A stretch of 6,506 bases of DNA from an uncultured Rhodocyclaceae bacterium (GTDB lineage: Bacteria; Pseudomonadota; Gammaproteobacteria; Burkholderiales; Rhodocyclaceae), in assembly GCA_903930805.1 (NCBI GenBank), contig CAIYZZ010000190.1, forward strand, positions 1 through 6,506. The letters are read 5' to 3'. A program made the translations under genes and the position numbers. The notes under the pieces are model-generated. The model saw nothing but the letters and a program-made list of their open reading frames with translations, made no database searches and was not told where the DNA came from. Below, piece by piece: positions 1 to 6,128 of the stretch; within the stretch, counting starts at the first letter, position 1, and every line of letters begins with the position of its first letter.

Positions 1-1289
1 AGATGGCCGGGATTGGCTCCGTGGATGAGGATTTCAAACCTGCCACCCGCTTCGATTCCTGGTTGGACATGCGCTGCCAGCCCTATATTGAGTGGATTGA
101 CAGGGAAGCTGGAGGCAGAGTCACCCGGATAACCGGCTGCCCGCCCACCTGCGACCACGGCCCCAAGATGTTATGGTGGAAAAATGAACGCCCAGAGGAA
201 TATAAGCGCATTGCGAAGTTTGTGACCCCGTCCGGGTATGTGGCCGGTTTGATGGCAGGCCTCAAGGGCGAACAGGCTTTCATGGATCACACCTTTATCC
301 ATTTTTCTGGCTTCAGTGATGCGCAGGCCGGGACATGGTCCGCCGAACTGTGTGACATCCTCGGGATGGATATGGAAAAATTGCCGCGCATCGTGGAGCC
401 GTGGCGCACGGTGGGCGAAGTGACCGAAAGCGCGGCGAAGGATTTTGGACTGGCGCCAGGCACTTTAATCGCCGCAGGGGCCGGTGATACAGCCGCGAAC
501 GCATTGGGTGCAGGGATTGTGCGTTCTGGCATGCTCTTTGATGTAGCCGGGACGGCCTCCGTCCTGGCGGGTTGCACCGACTCTTTCGTGGCGGATGTAC
601 AACATCGCGCCTTGCTGACCATGCGTTCCGTCATACCGGGGTTGTGGAACCCGCTGGCCTATATTGGCGGGGGCGGCATTGCGCTGCGCTGGTTCCGCGA
701 TCAGTTTCACAACACATCCCAAGGAAAGTCGCTGCCCCTGGAAGAAGATCTCTATGAGCAAATGATCGCCAGTGCGGTGAAAATTCAGCCCGGGGCGGAA
801 GGCTTGTTCTTCTCGCCGCACCTGGGCGGGCGCATCTGTCCTTCCGCACCGGGGATGCGCGGCGCCTGGTTGGGCCTTTCCTGGGGTCACACCCAGGCGC
901 ACCTCTTCCGGGCTGTGTTGGAGAGTGTTGCCTATGAATATGCCTACTACCTGGGCATCCTGCGTGAGCAGCTGCCCGGCATCGAAATGCTGGAAGCGCG
1001 CACGGTGGGCGGCGGTGCCCGCAGCGCTGGCTGGAACCAGGTTAAGGCCGACGTGCTCGGCATCCCTTATCAGCGCTTGAAGCGCAGCGAGTTTGGCACC
1101 TGGGGCAGCGCCCTCATCGCAGGCAAGGCTGCCGGTCTGTTTGATGACCTGGCGGCGCGCGCTGCCGAATCCGCCCAGCCTGATGGCGAACCGGCCCTCC
1201 CCAACCCAGCCAATCGCCAGGTTTATGATCGGCTGGTTGGGAAATACATTGCCATGCAGGAAATGCTGGAACACTGGTATCAAAATTAA
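1..1289 (+). CDS. FGGY-family carbohydrate kinase, 5'-truncated by window edge
   Basis: This gene encodes a cytoplasmic sugar or polyol kinase of the FGGY family (xylulokinase/gluconokinase-like), which transfers the ATP gamma-phosphate to a sugar hydroxyl. The reading frame is open to the left edge, with its first full codon at 3; 428 residues are visible against about 500 for the family. The ATG at 3 lies inside a conserved region (AGIGSVDEDFKP, then DSWLDMRC, the family's 'W.D.R' segment), so roughly 75-90 N-terminal residues, including the first phosphate-binding motif, lie upstream. Counting from that ATG, the catalytic Asp is D162 in GAGDTAANALGAG. YIGGGG (220-225) and VGGGARSAGW (335-344) form the C-terminal nucleotide-binding lobe, and the FGTWGSALIAG segment follows. 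The C-terminus looks intact. A 61-nt spacer separates it from the dehydrogenase downstream, and the shared direction suggests that it phosphorylates a substrate or intermediate of the same pathway. Seen: FGGY motifs. Unknown: which sugar. Confidence 0.92.
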   Translation, partial: MAGIGSVDEDFKPATRFDSWLDMRCQPYIEWIDREAGGRVTRITGCPPTCDHGPKMLWWKNERPEEYKRIAKFVTPSGYVAGLMAGLKGEQAFMDHTFIHFSGFSDAQAGTWSAELCDILGMDMEKLPRIVEPWRTVGEVTESAAKDFGLAPGTLIAAGAGDTAANALGAGIVRSGMLFDVAGTASVLAGCTDSFVADVQHRALLTMRSVIPGLWNPLAYIGGGGIALRWFRDQFHNTSQGKSLPLEEDLYEQMIASAVKIQPGAEGLFFSPHLGGRICPSAPGMRGAWLGLSWGHTQAHLFRAVLESVAYEYAYYLGILREQLPGIEMLEARTVGGGARSAGWNQVKADVLGIPYQRLKRSEFGTWGSALIAGKAAGLFDDLAARAAESAQPDGEPALPNPANRQVYDRLVGKYIAMQEMLEHWYQN

Positions 1290-1298
1290 CTTTCCTAT

Positions 1299-1311
1299 CT
1301 GCAATTTGCAG
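1299..1311. promoter_or_regulatory. 13-nt perfect palindrome in the kinase-dehydrogenase spacer
   Basis: CTGCAA-T-TTGCAG is a perfect dyad around a single central base, lying 10 nt after the kinase stop. It could be a regulator operator or a small RNA hairpin affecting expression between the two genes. Symmetry does not extend beyond the 13 nt, and no second copy was seen in the window. Function is inference only. Confidence 0.3.
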
Positions 1312-1336
1312 CCAAGGAACGAACCGTCATTTTATT

Positions 1337-1342
1337 AAGGAG
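1337..1342 (+). promoter_or_regulatory. Shine-Dalgarno site deciding the start of the IolG-like gene
   Basis: AAGGAG lies 8 nt before the ATG at 1351 and 5 nt before an in-frame GTG at 1348. The spacing and the stronger codon favour ATG 1351 as the start; GTG 1348 would add a single residue. Confidence 0.75.
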
Positions 1343-1350
1343 TATTTGTG

Positions 1351-2385
1351 ATGAAAACAGCCGTGCGTATTTGTATGATTGGAGCGGGTCGGGTGGGGAA
1401 ACTTCACACTGGCTCGATCATGCGGCGCGTCCCGGGCGGGACCGTGGTTGCCCTGGTCGACCCGATGCGCGAAATTCGAGATGGGCTGGCTGCGGAGTAT
1501 GGCATAGAGTCAACCTTCGATACGTTGGAGCAGGCGCTGGAGAGTGCGAAGTTTGACGCAGTGGTCATTACCACCCCAACCCCCACCCATACGCCTCTTG
1601 CGATCACAGCCGCCGGGCAAGGCAAACACGTCTTTTTAGAGAAACCCATGGCGCTCAGCCTGAAAGAGTGTGACCAGATCTCGGAGGCCGCCCAGCGCGC
1701 TGGTGTCATCCTCCAACTTGGGTTTATGCGCCGTTTCGATCCCGAATTTGCCGTTGCCGCGCAGCGCATCCAGGCCGGTGAGATTGGCCAGCCGATGATG
1801 ATCAAGTCTCTGACCCACGGACCAGGTCTGCCGCCAGCCTGGGCGCGTGACCTGACCACCTCCAACGGCATGTTGGCCGAGGTGAATTCACATGATTGGG
1901 ATAGCACCCGCTGGTTGATGGGTGCCAATTACGAACGCGTTTACACCGAAACTGCCAACTTTAAGGGCGCAGCCAATAACGTGGACACGCCCAACTTTTA
2001 TGACAACGTGCTGGTTAACCTGCGCTTCGAAAACGGGGGGCTGGGCATGATCTCAGGGATTTGCCCATGCGGTTATGGTTACGATGCTCGCGTGGAGATC
2101 TACGGCGATAAGGGCATCATGCAGATCGGCGAGTTGAAAGGCCAGGCCGTGGTGGTGTGCACCAACCGGGACCAGGGATTGATCACACCCATCTACCGCA
2201 CCTGGCCGGAGCGCTTCGCGTGGGCCTATGTGTATGAGATGGAACATTTTGTGGAATGCATCCAAAAAGAAATCACCCCGAAGGTAAGCGCTGAAGATGG
2301 TCGCTGGGCCGTGGCGGGTGTGTTGGCTGGAACGCGATCCTTCCTTGAGGAGCGCCCGGTCTATTTGAAAGAGATTCTGGGATAA
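1351..2385 (+). CDS. Gfo/Idh/MocA family oxidoreductase, myo-inositol 2-dehydrogenase-like
   Basis: This is a cytoplasmic NAD(P)-dependent dehydrogenase of 344 residues, the usual length for the family. The N-terminal Rossmann domain carries GAGRVG (11-16), and D38 at the end of the second strand favours NAD over NADP. The family's EKP motif is at 97-99, with K98 the expected catalytic lysine. LQLGFMRRFD (121-130), RWLMG (187-191), YGYD (242-245) and the RFAWAYVYEMEHF region (288-300) resemble bacterial IolG (scyllo/myo-inositol 2-dehydrogenase) more than glucose-fructose oxidoreductase. In IolG the catalytic Asp and His are four residues apart; here the matching positions are E177 and H181, so Asp is replaced by Glu. 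The start at 1351 is supported by AAGGAG at 1337. The next gene begins 4 nt after the stop. Likely role: oxidation of a secondary hydroxyl on a cyclitol or sugar to a ketone or lactone. The family assignment is firm; inositol as the substrate is a hypothesis. Confidence 0.92.
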   Translation: MKTAVRICMIGAGRVGKLHTGSIMRRVPGGTVVALVDPMREIRDGLAAEYGIESTFDTLEQALESAKFDAVVITTPTPTHTPLAITAAGQGKHVFLEKPMALSLKECDQISEAAQRAGVILQLGFMRRFDPEFAVAAQRIQAGEIGQPMMIKSLTHGPGLPPAWARDLTTSNGMLAEVNSHDWDSTRWLMGANYERVYTETANFKGAANNVDTPNFYDNVLVNLRFENGGLGMISGICPCGYGYDARVEIYGDKGIMQIGELKGQAVVVCTNRDQGLITPIYRTWPERFAWAYVYEMEHFVECIQKEITPKVSAEDGRWAVAGVLAGTRSFLEERPVYLKEILG

Positions 2386-2389
2386 ACCA

Positions 2390-3454
2390 ATGACCGAGAA
2401 ACGCTCCATGCTCGCGGCGGTCTATCATGGCCCACAAGATCTGCGCGTAGAACGCATTCCTGTGCCACAAATTGGTCCGGATGAATTGCTATTGCAGGTA
2501 AAAAGCGCATCCATCTGTGGCACAGACCTGCGCATTTTCCACGGCGGCCATCGCATGTTCCCTGCCGGAACTGTCCGTGTCCCCGGACATGAAGTCGTGG
2601 GAGTGATCTCCAGCCTCGGGTCTGAAGTTGACGGGTTGGCTATCGGGCAGACTGTTTTTATCGCTCCCAATATGGGCTGCGGACATTGCCAGCAGTGTAT
2701 CTCCGGGAACAATAATCGCTGTGCATCCTATCAGGCGCTTGGCGTCACCATTGACGGTGGCTTTGCCGAATATATGCGGGTGCCTGCAGCCGCCATCAAG
2801 GGTGGCAACGTAATGCCAATCAAAAGCGAAACGGTGGATCCGGCTGTGGCCGCCCTGATTGAACCGTTTGCCTGTGTGCTGCGTGGTCAGGATGTGTTAA
2901 ACATCCGCCCCGGTGAGACTGTGCTGGTTATCGGTGCTGGGCCAATCGGGATTATGCACGCAAAATTGGCCCAACTGCGCGGCGCTGGCAAGGTCTTGGT
3001 GAGTGAAACCAATCCCGAGCGGGCTGCCCAGGCGCTTACCCTGGGCGCGGACCGGGTGATCAACCCGGCTCTGGAAGATCTGTCGGCGGTGATCACAGAA
3101 GAAAGCGGTGGAATGGGAGTAGATGTGATCATTGTTGCCGCGCCTGCTCATGCTGCCCAGGAAGCAGCCTTGCAGTATGCCGCCATTGGTGGGCGCATCA
3201 ACTTCTTCGGCGGCCTGCCTAAAGATCGCTCTTCGATAAATTTTGATTCGAATCTTGTCCACTACAAAGAGCTGTTGGTGACCGCGACGACTGCTTGCAG
3301 CACCAGTGATTGCCGCCGCTCAGCCCAGATCATCTCAACCGGGAAGGTGGATCTGAGCAGCTTGATCAGCCGGCGCTTTCCATTGACCGCGGCCCTGCCT
3401 GCATTCGCTGCGGCGGAAGATCGCAAATCCCTAAAAGTGGTGCTGGAACCATAA
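2390..3454 (+). CDS. Zinc-dependent medium-chain dehydrogenase (sorbitol/threonine dehydrogenase-like)
   Basis: This 354-residue medium-chain dehydrogenase/reductase has both zinc sites. Catalytic-zinc ligands are C43 (ICGTD), H67 and E68 (PGHE), with E158 (IEPF) as in the sorbitol dehydrogenase group. The structural zinc site is C97-x2-C100-x2-C103-x7-C111. The NAD-binding fold has GAGPIG (182-187), and an acidic residue, E206, at the end of the next strand points to NAD. The reaction is reversible oxidation of a secondary alcohol in a polyol, cyclitol, sugar or sugar acid. The start at 2390 is 4 nt after the preceding stop and has only a weak GGGA at 2379, so translational coupling is likely; an in-frame ATG at 2408 (starting MLAAVYHG) is a realistic alternative. 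The placement directly after an IolG-like enzyme and before a hydrolase suggests a second oxidation of the same substrate, as done by IolM in Thermotoga maritima. Substrate unproven. Confidence 0.94.
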   Translation: MTEKRSMLAAVYHGPQDLRVERIPVPQIGPDELLLQVKSASICGTDLRIFHGGHRMFPAGTVRVPGHEVVGVISSLGSEVDGLAIGQTVFIAPNMGCGHCQQCISGNNNRCASYQALGVTIDGGFAEYMRVPAAAIKGGNVMPIKSETVDPAVAALIEPFACVLRGQDVLNIRPGETVLVIGAGPIGIMHAKLAQLRGAGKVLVSETNPERAAQALTLGADRVINPALEDLSAVITEESGGMGVDVIIVAAPAHAAQEAALQYAAIGGRINFFGGLPKDRSSINFDSNLVHYKELLVTATTACSTSDCRRSAQIISTGKVDLSSLISRRFPLTAALPAFAAAEDRKSLKVVLEP

Positions 3455-3456
3455 TC

Positions 3457-4407
3457 ATGCAAGCCAAACCAGGTTCAGAAGCTCCTGCAGTGATGACTGT
3501 CCTTGGTCCCCGACCGGTGGAACAGATAGGCATCGCTGATGCGCACAATCACGTTTGGATTGACGTTGTTCCAGGGGCCGCCCCGGACAGCCCGCATCTG
3601 GATGATTCGGCGCAGATCCTGGCTGAACTTGTTGAATACAGGTTGGCTGGCGGCAACACAATTTTGGATTGCCAGCCCGCTGGCTGCGGCCGAAATGGTA
3701 TCCAACTTTATGAATTGTCCCTTGCAAGTGGGGTAAACCTGGTTGCATGCACCGGATTTCACCGTCAGCGCTACTATGCTCCTGACTACTGGCTCTGGCA
3801 GCGGGATGCCGGGAAAGTTTCGCAGTATCTGATCCGCGAATTCTCCCAGGGTCTGGAAGAAACGCGCAACCTGGCGCAGATTGTCAAACCGGGCTTCATT
3901 AAAATCGCTTGCGAAGTTGATCTTGACCATACGCCGCAGGCCGCCCTGGAAGGTGCAGCGATCGCGGCTGCGACTACCCACGCTGCTATTGAAATCCATA
4001 CAGAAAAAGGCGGCGATGCGGAGAATATTGTGCGTTATTTCATCGACCACGATGTAAGCGCCCATCAGTTGATCCTGTGTCATATCGATAAACGTCCGGA
4101 TTTTGGTTTGCATCGTTCGCTGGCCCAGGCAGGCGTTTTACTCGAATACGATACATTTTATCGGGCCAAATATGCTCCACAGGATAATTTATGGCCCCTG
4201 ATTGAAAAAATGATTTCCGCCGGGCTGTCTTCTGCAGTGGCATTGGCAACGGATATCGCCGAGGAAAATATGCGTTGCAGCGCGGGCGGGCCCGGTTTCG
4301 TTGGTTTTTTGACAATCATCCGCGCTGGCCTCGCCGACCGGGGAGTTTCTCCCGATACCATGAAAAACTTGCTGGGTGGCAACCTCGCTTGCCGCCTGGC
4401 TATTTGA
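3457..4407 (+). CDS. Phosphotriesterase-family metal-dependent hydrolase (probable lactonase)
   Basis: This 316-residue TIM-barrel hydrolase belongs to the phosphotriesterase branch of the amidohydrolase superfamily. The family's opening segment TVLGP is at 14-18, and all expected metal ligands can be placed: H30 and H32 (HNH, first strand), K149 (GFIKIA, the lysine carboxylated to bridge two metals), H181 (EIHTE), H209 (LCHID) and D266 (ATDIAEE). The end (LLGGNLACRL) matches the family's terminal helix. Members include organophosphate hydrolases but, more often, lactonases, among them sugar-phosphate lactonases; a ring-opening hydrolase is the sensible expectation here. The start at 3457 is 2 nt after the dehydrogenase stop. 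The frame stays open upstream to 3310, but that extension would overlap the preceding gene by 145 nt and lacks family similarity. An in-frame ATG at 3493, just before TVLGP, is possible. No strong ribosome binding site is seen, which fits coupling. The substrate is inferred from context only. Confidence 0.9.
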   Translation: MQAKPGSEAPAVMTVLGPRPVEQIGIADAHNHVWIDVVPGAAPDSPHLDDSAQILAELVEYRLAGGNTILDCQPAGCGRNGIQLYELSLASGVNLVACTGFHRQRYYAPDYWLWQRDAGKVSQYLIREFSQGLEETRNLAQIVKPGFIKIACEVDLDHTPQAALEGAAIAAATTHAAIEIHTEKGGDAENIVRYFIDHDVSAHQLILCHIDKRPDFGLHRSLAQAGVLLEYDTFYRAKYAPQDNLWPLIEKMISAGLSSAVALATDIAEENMRCSAGGPGFVGFLTIIRAGLADRGVSPDTMKNLLGGNLACRLAI

Positions 4408-4420
4408 TAAATTTTGTTTT

Positions 4421-4426
4421 AGGAGA
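4421..4426 (+). promoter_or_regulatory. Shine-Dalgarno site deciding the start of the cupin isomerase gene
   Basis: AGGAGA lies 6 nt before the ATG at 4433. This fixes the start there rather than at the in-frame ATG at 4376, which would add 19 unrelated residues and overlap the hydrolase gene. Confidence 0.75.
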
Positions 4427-4432
4427 ACTTAC

Positions 4433-5014
4433 ATGCCTGACTTGCCGTTCCAATTTACTCTTCCCTTTCCGGGGCTGATTCCGTCCAAATATGACGGCTA
4501 CATCCAGCGCAAACTCAGCTCGTTGCGTGGACAGTTCCTCGACACGGCCGCCTACGAGCAAATGCTGGCCGTCGAAGACACCCTGGTTTATGAAGTTTAT
4601 GAAATCCACCGTCCGGAAGTGGTCGGCGAAATCCTCTCCGGCATCTCGATCGTCCATCCCGGCCGGGTGGGCCAGGAGTTTTTCATGACCAAGGGCCATT
4701 TCCATACCGTACTGGAAACCGCCGAAATATATATGTGTCTCAAAGGCGAGGGCTTCATGGTTATGGAAACTCCGGAAGGCGAGACCTGCGTGGAATCCCT
4801 CGGCCCAGGTGTTGTCCTGTATGTTCCACCCAGCTGGGCGCACCGTTCGGTCTGCACCTCGCGCCAGCAGGATTTGGTGACCTTTTTCGCTTATCCCGCC
4901 GATGCCGGGCACGATTACGGCACGATCGAGCGCCAGGGTTTTGGCAAGCTGGTCTGCGAAGCCGCCAATGGCAGCGTCGAGATTGTCGATAATCCGCGCT
5001 GGAACAAGCCGTGA
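4433..5014 (+). CDS. Cupin-type glucose-6-phosphate isomerase family protein
   Basis: This 193-residue single-domain cupin matches the archaeal-type phosphoglucose isomerase family, which interconverts glucose 6-phosphate and fructose 6-phosphate using one bound metal. The first cupin motif is TKGHFHTVLETAEIY (86-100), with ligands H89, H91 and E98; the second is YVPPSWAH (130-137), with ligand H137. These sit one residue off the Pyrococcus furiosus ligands as I recall them (88, 90, 97, 136). FFAYPADAGHDYG (151-163) and a closing DNPRW (186-190) also fit the family. The gene is preceded by AGGAGA and a 25-nt spacer, and its stop overlaps the next start as GTGA. Cupin isomerases of this type are best known from archaea and are patchy in bacteria. 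In this operon the enzyme could be an ordinary glucose-6-phosphate isomerase or could act on another sugar or keto-acid intermediate. The family call is strong; the substrate is open. Confidence 0.86.
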   Translation: MPDLPFQFTLPFPGLIPSKYDGYIQRKLSSLRGQFLDTAAYEQMLAVEDTLVYEVYEIHRPEVVGEILSGISIVHPGRVGQEFFMTKGHFHTVLETAEIYMCLKGEGFMVMETPEGETCVESLGPGVVLYVPPSWAHRSVCTSRQQDLVTFFAYPADAGHDYGTIERQGFGKLVCEAANGSVEIVDNPRWNKP

Positions 5015-5985
5015 GCCGTATGGAGCTGAAAAACTGCACCCTGCTGGTCACGCCGACCTCGTATGGCAAGAATGATCCCAGCCTGAAGACTGAACTTGAG
5101 CAGCTGGTCGGCAAGGTGATTTACAACCCAACCGGCAAACCGCTGACCTCCGCTGAAGTCGCCGCGCTGCTGCCCGGCGTCGATGGCTATATCGCCGGGC
5201 TGGATGGGATCGATGCCGCCGCCCTGGCCGCCGCCGACCGTCTGAAAGTGATTGCCCGCTACGGCGTCGGCGTTGATTGTGTCGATTTGGAGGCGGCCCA
5301 CCAGCGCGGGATCATCGTCACCAACACGCCGGGCGCGAATTCCGTTTCGGTGGCGGAACTGGCGCTGGGCCTGATCCTGGCCCTCATCCGCCAGATCCCC
5401 GAAGCTGCTACCGCCACCCGCCAGGGGAAATTTCCGCGTCTGTCGGGTGTTTCCCTCGAAGGCAAAACCGTCGGCATTCTCGGCCTGGGCGCGATTGGCA
5501 AACAACTCGCCCGCCGCCTGCACGCCTTCGACTGCCGCCTCCTGGCCTTCGACCCCTATCCCGACCTGGAATTTGCCCGCGCTCACGCTGTGCAATATCT
5601 CCCGCTCGATGAAATCTTGCCGCAGGCCGACTTTATCAGCCTGCACCTGCCGCTGCTGCCCGAAACCCGGCGGTTGGTTGATCAAAGTTTCCTCGCCAAG
5701 ATGAAAAAGGGCGCTTACCTGGTCAATACCGCCCGCGGCGAAGTCATCGATGAAACCGCGCTGTACGAAGCGCTGCAAAGCGGTTACCTGCGCGGAGCTG
5801 CATTGGATGCCTTTGCCACTGAGCCGCCCGATCCATCCAATCCGCTGTTGGCCCTCCCGCAACTGATTGGCACGCCCCATCTCGGCGCGCAAACCGATGG
5901 CGCAACCAACAACATGGGCCGGATGGCGCTGGAAGACTGCCTGACCGTCCTGCGCGGCGAAGCGCCGAAGTATCGCGTGTTCTAA
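5011..5985 (+). CDS. D-isomer-specific 2-hydroxyacid dehydrogenase (SerA/hydroxypyruvate reductase-like)
   Basis: This 324-residue NAD-dependent dehydrogenase interconverts a 2-hydroxyacid and a 2-ketoacid. The Rossmann motif is GLGAIG (158-163), with D181 (FDPY) ending the second strand, which indicates NAD rather than NADP. The catalytic set is R242 (NTARGE), E271 (ATEPP) and H290 (TPHLGA). RYGVGVDCVD (83-92) and NTPGANSVSVAEL (105-117) are the usual substrate-domain signatures. At 324 residues it has only the catalytic and NAD domains and lacks the regulatory ACT domain of many SerA enzymes, so a catabolic or reductase role is as likely as serine biosynthesis. The start is GTG 5011, which overlaps the preceding TGA by 4 nt (GTGA) and implies coupled translation; ATG 5020, three codons on, is possible. 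No good Shine-Dalgarno is seen for either. It ends the gene run, 6 nt before the repeat. Possible substrates are phosphoglycerate, hydroxypyruvate, glyoxylate or a sugar-acid product of this operon. Confidence 0.94.
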   Translation: MSRMELKNCTLLVTPTSYGKNDPSLKTELEQLVGKVIYNPTGKPLTSAEVAALLPGVDGYIAGLDGIDAAALAAADRLKVIARYGVGVDCVDLEAAHQRGIIVTNTPGANSVSVAELALGLILALIRQIPEAATATRQGKFPRLSGVSLEGKTVGILGLGAIGKQLARRLHAFDCRLLAFDPYPDLEFARAHAVQYLPLDEILPQADFISLHLPLLPETRRLVDQSFLAKMKKGAYLVNTARGEVIDETALYEALQSGYLRGAALDAFATEPPDPSNPLLALPQLIGTPHLGAQTDGATNNMGRMALEDCLTVLRGEAPKYRVF

Positions 5986-5991
5986 ATCCGA

Positions 5992-6063
5992 TGGTCGAGT
6001 AGCTCCGACCGCTCTTGGCGGGGCGTACCCTGGCACCGCCCGTCAGGGCAGGTGTCGAGACCA
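5992..6063 (+). repeat. Intergenic repeat copy A (long middle), REP-like
   Basis: A 72-nt unit begins with TGGTCGAGTAG (5992-6002) and ends with GTGTCGAGACCA (6052-6063). The same two ends occur in inverted orientation in copy B at 6089-6128. Its tips TGGTC and GACCA are complementary. The 49-nt middle is rich in short dyads: GGCGG 6017-6021 with CCGCC 6036-6040, and CCCTG 6028-6032 with CAGGG 6044-6048. It starts 6 nt after the last stop codon of the gene run. Similar sequences are, to my knowledge, dispersed intergenic repeats in some high-GC bacteria; copy number here is unknown. Confidence 0.75.
5993..6010 (+). other. Compact hairpin just after the operon's last stop
   Basis: GGTC-GAG-TAG-CTC-(C)-GACC folds into a seven-pair stem with one bulged C and a three-base loop. 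It lies 7 nt after the stop at 5985 and could stabilise the 3' end of the transcript or slow polymerase. No run of T follows, so it is not a classical intrinsic terminator. Confidence 0.5.
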
Positions 6064-6079
6064 GTATTTCTAGACATAC
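6064..6079. repeat. Imperfect palindrome between the two repeat copies
   Basis: GTATTTCTAGACATAC matches its own reverse complement at 14 of 16 positions around a TCTAGA core. It sits in the 25-nt spacer between copies A and B. It could be a structural element of the repeat pair or a coincidence. Confidence 0.4.
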
Positions 6080-6088
6080 CAAACGTGT

Positions 6089-6128
6089 TGGTCTCGATAC
6101 GGCAGAAAAGCGTCCGCCTACTCGACCA
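6089..6128 (-). repeat. Intergenic repeat copy B (short middle), inverted relative to copy A
   Basis: Read on the - strand, this 40-nt unit starts TGGTCGAGTAG (11 of 11 with copy A) and ends GTATCGAGACCA (11 of 12 with copy A). The middle is only 17 nt against 49 in copy A. Conserved ends, a variable centre and head-to-head placement are the layout of a REP pair (BIME-like) or a small non-autonomous palindromic element. Seen: the matching ends. Inferred: mobility. Confidence 0.75.

Noticed and set aside
3..5. ATG near the left edge as the true start of the kinase
   Set aside because: It falls inside conserved family sequence and would leave the kinase without its N-terminal phosphate-binding motif; the frame is open to the window edge.
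465..1304. Open frame of 279 codons on the - strand opposite the kinase
   Set aside because: Antisense to clear FGGY kinase motifs and without recognisable domains.
1306..1336. Internal promoter (TTGCAG ... TTTTAT) before the IolG-like gene
   Set aside because: Weak boxes, and the -10 candidate directly abuts the ribosome binding site, leaving almost no leader.
3310..3456. Upstream in-frame extension of the hydrolase
   Set aside because: It would overlap the zinc dehydrogenase by 145 nt, and the added residues look like out-of-frame translation of that gene; ATG 3457 is directly after the dehydrogenase stop.
4915..6036. Long open frame of 373 codons on the - strand opposite the 2-hydroxyacid dehydrogenase
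   Set aside because: It is antisense to a gene with complete motifs and has low-complexity, Gly/Gln/Ala-rich composition with no recognisable domain; typical of the complement of GC-rich coding DNA.
5986..6063. Intrinsic terminator after the last operon gene
   Set aside because: Strong hairpins are present, but no T-run follows any of them; the structure is better explained by the repeat.
5992..6128. CRISPR array
   Set aside because: Only two copies, in inverted orientation, with variable-length middles; no regular direct repeats.
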